A stretch of 5,013 bases of DNA from Gammaproteobacteria bacterium RIFCSPHIGHO2_02_FULL_42_13. GTDB taxonomy: Bacteria; Pseudomonadota; Gammaproteobacteria; UBA12402. Each line of letters starts with the position of its first letter. Positions within the stretch are counted from its first letter, which is position 1. The notes beneath the pieces were generated by a model. That model did no database searches and was not told where the DNA came from. It worked only from the letters and a program-made list of their open reading frames with translations. Below are positions 1 to 5,013 of this stretch, piece after piece. The DNA lies in contig MGXQ01000059.1 of assembly GCA_001801405.1 (NCBI GenBank), positions 1 to 5,013 of the forward strand. Direction: 5' to 3'. A program made the position numbers and the translations under genes.

Positions 1-1
1 A

Positions 2-235
2 ACCATTCCTGCGGATTGTCCAGAAATCTTTGGTGCTGTCACGAAGAGTTGTTGGGCGATGGAGCCCGCAAGCCGACCCAAAGCAGCCGATGCCGTCACG
101 CGTTTAGGCGCGGGCTTGCGCCAACAAGGGTTTTTTGGTGCGGGTGCAGGTGCTGAAGCCGATCCCGGCGCGAGCGCCCCCGCGTATGATGCCAGAACCG
201 CGAAGCCCGCTGCGTCGGGGATGCGGTATTCGTAA
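2..235 (+). CDS. C-terminal end of a TKL-like (eukaryotic-type) protein kinase, partial
   Basis: This frame is open from the left edge to the TAA at 233-235 and gives 77 residues; the start and most of the gene lie outside the window. Visible residues 3-36 match the last kinase subdomain (XI) of tyrosine-kinase-like enzymes. There is a Pro then Cys-Pro (residues 6-7) opening a helix, the Cys-Trp pair at residues 17-18 (bases 50-55), an acidic-Pro turn (Glu21-Pro22), and the Arg-Pro of the 'DPxxRP' motif at residues 25-26 (bases 74-79), followed by a helix ending Val-Thr-Arg-Leu. In this family that Arg is structural and salt-bridges to the APE-motif Glu of subdomain VIII. Catalytic motifs (VAIK, HRD, DFG) would lie to the left, so activity cannot be judged. 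Residues 38-77 form a Gly/Ala/Pro-rich, probably disordered tail. The gene converges on the large minus-strand gene with an 85-base gap. It is GC-rich compared with its neighbour. Seen: motif spacing. Inferred: phospho-transfer to Ser/Thr or Tyr. Confidence 0.72.
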   Translation, partial: TIPADCPEIFGAVTKSCWAMEPASRPKAADAVTRLGAGLRQQGFFGAGAGAEADPGASAPAYDARTAKPAASGMRYS

Positions 236-239
236 CAGG

Positions 240-289
240 ATACATGACAAAGCCAGCGATGCGGTGATCTCATACGCTGGCTTATGTAT
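240..289. terminator. Hairpin between convergent genes, probable bidirectional terminator
   Basis: A perfect 9-base inverted repeat AAGCCAGCG (250-258) / CGCTGGCTT (275-283) encloses a 16-base loop. An outer pair ATACAT (240-245) / ATGTAT (284-289) extends it, with a 4-base bulge on the left side. It starts 4 bases after the kinase stop codon and lies 31 bases beyond the large gene's stop, the expected place for a shared terminator. Neither strand has a proper U-tract: the minus strand reads TTTGT after the stem and the plus strand reads ATGTATAAAG. It may therefore be a weak intrinsic terminator, or an mRNA 3'-end stabiliser with Rho-dependent termination. Confidence 0.5.
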
Positions 290-297
290 AAAGATAT

Positions 298-309
298 GTG
301 GCTTGCCAC
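298..309 (-). terminator. Small inverted repeat just after the large gene's stop
   Basis: GTGGC-TT-GCCAC is a perfect 5-base inverted repeat that begins 11 bases past the large gene's TAA on the minus strand. On that strand it is followed by ATATCTTTAT, which is U-rich but broken. The stem is short, so alone it would be a weak terminator. It may work together with the larger hairpin at 240-289. Confidence 0.25.
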
Positions 310-320
310 GGGGATCCGGG

Positions 321-3300
321 TTAAGACAACAACCGATTCCACAGTGATGGACGTGGTTTTGGTCGTTTATCATCAGGCGCAAACAAGGTATGCAATTCAT
401 CAGCCGCGTTGCGCATTGTTTCGGCCGCATCTAATAACGGTCGTTGCAGCGGTTTAAAGAGCCTTTCTTGTACGATCAGTTGAATGACTGCGCTCTGGTT
501 GCCCAGACGTTCATAGGATAGTTTTAATACGTCGGCGTGCTGTCGTCGCAATTGTTTTAGTTGGATATCTTTTTCGGCCGCATTTTCTTGATCCGGCAAG
601 TCCTTCGCAATTTCATCAAATTGCGTTACTAACAAGTTTTCAAATGCATTGATTAATTGTTCGGTATAATATTTATGCCCAGCCGTATTACAGTCGGGTT
701 GTGTTAATTCAATAGCAATTAACAATTCACGTAGTTTTTTGAGTGTTTCCTCCGGCACTTTTTTCATGGTCCTTATCTGTCGCTTATAGTTTTTTAATGC
801 TTCGACATATTGTGCCATTAATACAACTGTCCTTTGATGTTCAGGCAAATCGCCGCGGTCGTGCAATTCGCGCTCTAACATTGGCCAAGTGGTGGTCTTT
901 CCCGTTGGCGCTGCTTCAGAAACTGTTGAGCGTTTTTTTAATTCGACGTGTAATTCTTTTTCTTTGCCAAAACTAAGCAAGTATTTCATGCGCGTCCAAA
1001 CGCGACCGGCTTGGACGGTAAATTTCGTTCGCCAGCCGGTTTGTGTTGCTTCATGCAAACGTGCTTCTGTTACGTCGAGTTTGTCTTGTGAATCTTTGCT
1101 CAAACAGTCGCGAACCCAGGGGCGTTGCAATAAATCCGCTAATTGCAGTGCGGTTTGGGTATTGTTGTCTGCAAATAATACTTGCCACGCGTCCGATCCT
1201 GTTTGATTTAATGTTCGAAGCAGTTTTGGCAGAAATCGATATATCGGCCAGTTGACCTTCTGGATTTCTGTTGGATTTTTTTCTGCCTTCTCGAGCATGC
1301 GTCGCATGCTGGTTATATGTTTTGATGATGAAAATATTTGTGTGAGAAGATGCTGCTTTAATCCCGCATTTGGTCTAAAGTTGGCATATATGGCGGATAT
1401 ATCTTCCCATGATCCTTCGGCGTCTGCTGATTTGATATACTGGGTTGTTAAACCTTGTATAAATGCTGTTTCATCTGCTTCTAGAGAAATTTCAATAAAA
1501 TTCTGATGTTTTAATAGCGCGCTTAATACTAAGCGTTTTTGTACGTCATCGAGTTGAGCGATACAGTTTTGAATAATCGTTATTGCGCCTGCTTTTTGTA
1601 GTTTCAGCATTACTTCGAATAATTTGAATACCGTGTCAGATGAGAGTTTGTTGATAATGCCACGTGTTTGTAACAGTGTGTTTATTGTCTGTAAAACTTC
1701 CAGCGTGATGGTGTGTTTTTGCATGAATACGCTAAATGCTTGCAATAATTGGGTAATATTTTCGGGATACCAGTGTCGGGTAAACTCTATTTGTTCTTGA
1801 GGGGATAACAACATGAATGCCGGTATGGGCGAGACTTTGTGTGTTTCGCAATGGTGCATCCATGCTGGGGTAGCACGGAATTGATTGTTGTACACCAATT
1901 GCGCGGCAACAAGTGCGTGTCGTTTTTGTTGCCCAAATCTATCGGGTAATTCGAGTATTTCGAATAATTCTTCTCTTTTCCGAGAAATTAAATATTGTGT
2001 AATTTTATCTTTTAATTCGCTCGAGATTTTTTCATCGATGAGCAAATCAAGCATTTCTTCAACGGGTAACACGCTATTTAGAACATACATAAAAACTGGA
2101 TATTTTAATAGATTACGCATATCAGAATATTGTAAAATTGTTTTGCCTAAGATTTTTTTGTTTTCTTCGTTAAGTCGTGTGAAAATATATTTTAATATGT
2201 GATCTCGTATGTGTGAAGAGCCGTATCGATACAGCAATGTAAGTGTGTTGATGGGGATTTGTTCCCACTGTCGCATGTTTATCGCTCGTGATGCTTCAAT
2301 TCTTTGGAGCAAAGATTGAAAATCAATATTTTTGGCCAGCGACAAATGGGTGATCATGACTTCCCAACAATTCCATTTACCGGTTTTGGCCGATCGGACA
2401 AGAATTCGTTGCAACTGTGTGGGCGATAGAAAAGGCATACGCATGATGCGGCCGTGCACGATCATTTGATCTTGTGAGGGGGTGATTTGTGTGAAATAGA
2501 CAATGGCATCATCGATACTGCGCGTATGTGCGGCTAAGGCTGCTTGCCGATATAATGCTTGATTTTTTTCGGCCGACGCAGGGCAGCGCTCGGTAAATTG
2601 GGCATATAATCGTAACGTTTGTACATAGAGCGCTTGTTGTGCGGGGAGAATGGAGAATATTTCATTTTCGACATGATCCATTGATCGGTCGAATGATCCC
2701 CTTGTTTGTTTTATCTCACTCTGATCAATGGTCTCGCTTAAATAGTTTTCGATTTCGGCGAACAAAAACTGGCGTACTGTATTGTTCTCAAAGACGCGGG
2801 CAGGAAGTCTCTCCAATAAAGCCAGCAAGTGTTCGGGTGTTAATTCGGCGCCCAAATCGGCTAATGCTGCGCGAATATCAGGCGACATCCTGATGTTGGT
2901 TATGTAATCTTCTAGAATTGTATTGCCGACGATGGGTGCACCTACATCATTGATGTTACGGTATTGTGTTTCACTTGTTGCGTGTTCGCTGATCAAGATA
3001 TAAGATGCCACGGTTTGTTCGGGGCTATTTTTTGCGCCATAATCTGTAATTAATTTCAATGCAGCGAGCGCAGCTTGTTTGTCGGGATGACTAAACCGTT
3101 CGCCTTTGCTGGTTTCGTACTTTGTTAATGCAAGTTCGTAAAATGTTGGCATGAATTTGCGAACAAATGTTTCGCATTGAGAGGTGTTGTTATCAAAAGC
3201 TTCGGGAATTCGATTGCGTATCATCATTTTGTAAAAATCGTCATCCGTCAAGTGCTCGCTCGCAGTTGCGAGTGAAGCATCAGCATCGGCTAAATGTTTA

Positions 3301-4769
3301 ATTCCCATTACAGCTTTTCTATCATCGGTGGCGCCTGCCGGATGAATAAAATATGCGCCCAATAACATATGTGCAGTGGCTTGTTGGGGAGGCGTGCCAT
3401 ATTTAATCATGTTCTCTAAACTTTTTTGTGCTTCTTCGCTCGTTTCATTCACATCGATTGATGCCAGGATATGCTCGCCATAGCGCGTAAATATTTGTTT
3501 GATCGTTTCTTCTGGTAAGCGTTCTATGCATTTGCCGACCACTTGCCAGGCTTTTTTTGCTTCTGGCGTGTCCAATATTGGATTGGCTAAATTATTTAGT
3601 ATGTTAACCAGTAGTGTGCGATGGAACTTGATCATTTCTTCTAGTTGTTCAGCGACTTGCACGATTGTAAAATGTATGGGGTGAACATTAAAGCTCTCAA
3701 GTTCTTCCATATTAATATGCTTGTACCAGTATTCAGTGCTTGGCGGTGAAATGGAACTATCATCCCATGCTAATGACGCATCACCTTCAGGATAATATGC
3801 CAAATAGACAACATAGAAGTAGGCGGCTATAGAGCTTAAGGGCTTGATGCCGGTTTCTGTAATAAGATGTAATTCTTTTGCAAAATCTTCGAAATTTTTG
3901 GGCGCTGGGAATTGGTGTTGTGTTGCGCGATCTAATTGACGTATTAAAATATTGGCAATATAGTCCTGATATTTGCTGACAAATTCTTTTGTATCCTTTG
4001 TTCCATACAAATGTACGAGGGATCTCCGCCAAAATTCCGTAGATAATTTTTTTAGTATCTCAGGGGATGCGTGCGCTAAATGGTCGTGAATTTTGGGCAA
4101 GTTTTGTTGCATCGCATAAAATTCTAATAATATGTGTCGCGCAATATATCTTTCTTTGTTCAAAAGGAGGTTTTTAACGAGATATTTTTCTAATAGCGTA
4201 ACTGCTTTTTCTTGTTCATCTTTGCTATCGTTTGGTAGGGATTTGTTCTGGATAGCGCGATGCAACATATTAATCGCAGCAAGAGATGTGCGGTCATATA
4301 TATAACGCGACCACTTGTCTTGAGGCATTTTTTCAAAATCGACATGTTGTGCTACGCGGAGCCAATCTGGATCATCCAGCGGAAGATGCAAGCCGCCTGT
4401 TTGTGCCAGATCTGCATTATGTAGATATTCTATGCCCTTTTCCAGATTGGTTTTATGTCCTGTGGGTTCGCCGAGCAATTCGCTCATGTCATTTATTATG
4501 TCATTGGAGTCATCTAGAATTAATAAGCAGCCCATCATTACGCGCGCAAAGCTTCGTAATGGTTCAGGTGTTGCTTCTGTGCTGTATTGTTTGATTTCTT
4601 CGATGGCTTTACCATATAAAGATTCAAGGTCAGTCGGTTGTGGCCGATTGATTTTAATGATAAATAATTGCAGGAAGGGTACGTGAGCAGTGATATTCTG
4701 CGTTTCATTTGCTCGATTAAAGAGAGTTTGCCAGCGTTTCGCCATGTTTTTCGAGATTTGTATTGGCAT
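321..4769 (-). CDS. Large alpha-helical repeat protein of unknown function (1482 aa, TPR/Sel1-like segments)
   Basis: This is a single uninterrupted frame of 1482 residues ending in TAA (321-323). I do not recognise the family. The start at 4769 is chosen because AAAGGAG lies 6 bases upstream; the next Met (residue 9) has no such site. There is no signal peptide and no convincing membrane segment, so a soluble protein is expected. Composition is rich in Leu, Ala, Glu, Lys and Gln, with amphipathic helices throughout. Residues about 45-235, 443-500 and 562-600 hold TPR/Sel1-like helix pairs; around 464-496 an Ala-x4-Leu-Gly-x-Tyr segment is followed by Asp-x-x-Lys-Ala, as in Sel1 repeats. Residues about 780-1215 are more irregular helical solenoid. 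Residues about 1240-1300 look like a basic linker, and 1305-1465 are charged and coiled-coil-like. The tail ends in a basic, Pro-rich stretch and Leu-Leu-Ser. No catalytic motif was found. A scaffold, adaptor or secreted effector is possible; this is inference. It appears to be transcribed alone. Confidence 0.93.
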   Translation of the reverse strand: MPIQISKNMAKRWQTLFNRANETQNITAHVPFLQLFIIKINRPQPTDLESLYGKAIEEIKQYSTEATPEPLRSFARVMMGCLLILDDSNDIINDMSELLGEPTGHKTNLEKGIEYLHNADLAQTGGLHLPLDDPDWLRVAQHVDFEKMPQDKWSRYIYDRTSLAAINMLHRAIQNKSLPNDSKDEQEKAVTLLEKYLVKNLLLNKERYIARHILLEFYAMQQNLPKIHDHLAHASPEILKKLSTEFWRRSLVHLYGTKDTKEFVSKYQDYIANILIRQLDRATQHQFPAPKNFEDFAKELHLITETGIKPLSSIAAYFYVVYLAYYPEGDASLAWDDSSISPPSTEYWYKHINMEELESFNVHPIHFTIVQVAEQLEEMIKFHRTLLVNILNNLANPILDTPEAKKAWQVVGKCIERLPEETIKQIFTRYGEHILASIDVNETSEEAQKSLENMIKYGTPPQQATAHMLLGAYFIHPAGATDDRKAVMGIKHLADADASLATASEHLTDDDFYKMMIRNRIPEAFDNNTSQCETFVRKFMPTFYELALTKYETSKGERFSHPDKQAALAALKLITDYGAKNSPEQTVASYILISEHATSETQYRNINDVGAPIVGNTILEDYITNIRMSPDIRAALADLGAELTPEHLLALLERLPARVFENNTVRQFLFAEIENYLSETIDQSEIKQTRGSFDRSMDHVENEIFSILPAQQALYVQTLRLYAQFTERCPASAEKNQALYRQAALAAHTRSIDDAIVYFTQITPSQDQMIVHGRIMRMPFLSPTQLQRILVRSAKTGKWNCWEVMITHLSLAKNIDFQSLLQRIEASRAINMRQWEQIPINTLTLLYRYGSSHIRDHILKYIFTRLNEENKKILGKTILQYSDMRNLLKYPVFMYVLNSVLPVEEMLDLLIDEKISSELKDKITQYLISRKREELFEILELPDRFGQQKRHALVAAQLVYNNQFRATPAWMHHCETHKVSPIPAFMLLSPQEQIEFTRHWYPENITQLLQAFSVFMQKHTITLEVLQTINTLLQTRGIINKLSSDTVFKLFEVMLKLQKAGAITIIQNCIAQLDDVQKRLVLSALLKHQNFIEISLEADETAFIQGLTTQYIKSADAEGSWEDISAIYANFRPNAGLKQHLLTQIFSSSKHITSMRRMLEKAEKNPTEIQKVNWPIYRFLPKLLRTLNQTGSDAWQVLFADNNTQTALQLADLLQRPWVRDCLSKDSQDKLDVTEARLHEATQTGWRTKFTVQAGRVWTRMKYLLSFGKEKELHVELKKRSTVSEAAPTGKTTTWPMLERELHDRGDLPEHQRTVVLMAQYVEALKNYKRQIRTMKKVPEETLKKLRELLIAIELTQPDCNTAGHKYYTEQLINAFENLLVTQFDEIAKDLPDQENAAEKDIQLKQLRRQHADVLKLSYERLGNQSAVIQLIVQERLFKPLQRPLLDAAETMRNAADELHTLFAPDDKRPKPRPSLWNRLLS
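2994..3431 (-). repeat. Protein-level internal repeat: two related helix pairs in the large protein
   Basis: Residues 447-470 (bases 3360-3431) and 567-592 (bases 2994-3071) of the large protein share the pattern Ala-x3-Leu-x2-(Met/Ile)-x2-Tyr-Gly, followed after a loop by an Ala-rich helix with a hydrophobic pair. The second copy has a loop two residues longer. A looser relative is visible at residues 189-219, with Ala-x3-Leu-Glu-Lys-Tyr and then a second Ala-containing helix. The spacing of the helix pairs is typical of TPR or Sel1 solenoids, which bind other proteins. The similarity is weak and was found by eye. The stretch between the two copies is not itself repeated. Confidence 0.4.
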
Positions 4770-4775
4770 ACGTAA

Positions 4776-4782
4776 CTCCTTT
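4776..4782 (-). promoter_or_regulatory. Strong ribosome binding site of the large gene
   Basis: The minus strand reads AAAGGAG, then six bases (TTACGT), then the ATG at 4769-4767. This is close to an ideal Shine-Dalgarno sequence and spacing. It fixes the start codon and argues for a bacterial, efficiently translated gene. The in-frame Met at residue 9 (4745-4743) is preceded by an A-rich stretch with no purine-rich GGAG match. Confidence 0.9.
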
Positions 4783-4813
4783 CTCGAGTTCTTATTTGTT
4801 TGACATCATCCTT

Positions 4814-4835
4814 TGTCGGGCGATTTCGCGCCACA
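4814..4835 (-). other. Hairpin in the 5' leader of the large gene
   Basis: GGCG (4819-4822) pairs with CGCC (4829-4832), and the flanking TGT (4814-4816) pairs with ACA (4833-4835) across a 2-base bulge. An alternative fold pairs GCGA with TCGC inside the same stretch. It is a local GC-rich island in an AT-rich leader. If the candidate -10 at 4841-4846 is right, the transcript would begin within a base or two of this stem, where 5'-terminal hairpins can protect mRNA from decay. The role is inferred. Confidence 0.35.
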
Positions 4836-4840
4836 CTACT

Positions 4841-4869
4841 AATATAGCGCATGAAGATTAAGAGAACCT
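4841..4869 (-). promoter_or_regulatory. Candidate sigma-70-like promoter of the large gene
   Basis: On the minus strand TATATT (4846-4841) is a good -10 match, differing from TATAAT at one position. The hexamer 17 bases upstream (AGGTTC, 4869-4864) is a poor -35. The predicted start would lie near 4834 and give a leader of about 65 bases. The poor -35 suggests either dependence on an activator or that the true promoter lies elsewhere in the AT-rich DNA to the right. Confidence 0.3.
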
Positions 4870-4880
4870 TAAGCACTTAA
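4869..4880. promoter_or_regulatory. Inverted repeat overlapping the candidate -35 region (possible operator)
   Basis: TTAAG-CA-CTTAA is a perfect 5-base inverted repeat with a 2-base centre, abutting the upstream edge of the weak -35 hexamer. A short dyad here is the normal position for an activator or repressor site. It is AT-rich and the surrounding DNA is very AT-rich, so chance is a real alternative. The binding protein is unknown. Confidence 0.22.
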
Positions 4881-4899
4881 TTTTTTTATGATTATTTTC

Positions 4900-4945
4900 A
4901 GGTCGAAGCGGATAAAGTTCGCTCGAATGGTTCGAGTTTTGACCT
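4900..4945 (+). other. Nested stem-loop upstream of the large gene, unknown role
   Basis: An outer stem pairs AGGTCGAAG (4900-4908) with TTTTGACCT (4937-4945), nine pairs of which two are G-U when read as plus-strand RNA. Directly inside it, CTCGAA-TGG-TTCGAG (4922-4936) forms a perfect 6-base hairpin that would stack on the outer stem, leaving 4909-4921 as a one-sided bulge. The two G-U positions become mismatches on the minus strand, so a plus-strand RNA fits better. TATGAT (4887-4892), a good -10 match, lies 7 bases before 4900 on the plus strand, but no -35 is visible. No U-tract follows the outer stem; only TTTT follows the inner hairpin. It may be a small RNA, a regulator-binding region or chance. 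Confidence 0.28.
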
Positions 4946-5013
4946 ATAACTTATTGATTTGGCTTAAAATTTTTCAATTTATCTTAATATTTACCTTGAA
5001 AAACAATGATTTA

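Larger units (their letters stand above)
4770..5013. other. Intergenic region upstream of the large gene
   Basis: This 244-base stretch carries no supportable gene. From left to right it holds the ribosome binding site, the leader hairpin, the weak promoter, the inverted repeat and the nested stem-loop described separately. From 4946 to the right edge the DNA is strongly AT-rich with several short TAA/ATT runs, and I see no defined element. An ATG at 5006-5008 lacks a ribosome binding site and runs off the window. Confidence 0.6.

Noticed and set aside
104..430. Minus-strand 108-codon frame across the convergent gap
   Set aside because: It overlaps the end of the kinase and of the large gene in other frames, has no ribosome binding site and has low-complexity Arg/Gly/Cys-rich composition. 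It is a shadow frame.
896..925. P-loop-like Gly-Lys-Thr at residues 1290-1292 of the large protein
   Set aside because: The Walker A pattern needs Gly or Ala five residues before the second Gly; here it is Glu1285. The stretch is a Thr/Ala/Pro linker with no Walker B partner evident.
743..4686. Several plus-strand frames of 61-105 codons inside the large gene
   Set aside because: They are antisense to an intact gene, rich in Cys/Ser/Phe as expected of reverse-strand shadows, and lack ribosome binding sites or recognisable motifs.
4743..4745. Alternative start at Met9 of the large gene
   Set aside because: No Shine-Dalgarno match precedes it, whereas Met1 has AAAGGAG at 6 bases.
4922..4940. 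CTCGAA-TGG-TTCGAG followed by TTTT as a plus-strand intrinsic terminator
   Set aside because: The stem is only six pairs with modest GC and a short T-run, and there is no plus-strand gene ending to its left for it to serve.
4928..4945. GGTTCGAGT resembling a tRNA T-arm
   Set aside because: The bases flanking the loop do not form a 5-pair T stem, and no acceptor, D or anticodon arm can be drawn.
5006..5013. ATG near the right edge as the start of a divergent gene
   Set aside because: There is no purine-rich ribosome binding site upstream and only two codons are visible.

Overview
The window is bacterial in style. It holds one very long reading frame with a clean Shine-Dalgarno sequence, bounded by short intergenic spacers, with a second gene cut off by the left edge. 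The organism cannot be named from this sequence. A long, AT-leaning, helix-rich orphan protein beside a eukaryotic-type protein kinase would fit an intracellular or host-associated bacterium, such as a Legionellales-like gammaproteobacterium, but that is inference. No rRNA, tRNA, CRISPR array or insertion sequence was found.

Layout. Bases 2-235 (+) are the 3' end of a truncated gene. Its last 77 residues look like subdomain XI of a tyrosine-kinase-like (TKL) protein kinase, followed by a Gly/Ala/Pro-rich tail. Bases 236-320 are a short convergent intergenic gap. It holds a strong hairpin (240-289) and a small 12-base inverted repeat (298-309), which probably end transcription from both sides. 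Bases 321-4769 (-) are one uninterrupted 1482-codon gene for a large, soluble, almost wholly alpha-helical protein. It has TPR/Sel1-like helix pairs in its N-terminal half and a charged, coiled-coil-like C-terminal region. I do not recognise its family. Bases 4770-5013 are its upstream region: a good ribosome binding site, a leader hairpin, a weak candidate promoter, an inverted repeat that could be an operator, and a larger nested stem-loop of unknown role in AT-rich DNA.

How the parts may relate. The two genes converge, so they are not one operon, and nothing shows that they act together. Both protein types (TKL-like kinase, helical-repeat solenoid) recur among secreted effectors of intracellular bacteria, so a host-interaction locus is a reasonable but unproven reading. 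The kinase end is much richer in GC (about 62% by hand count of bases 1-235) than the AT-leaning large gene.
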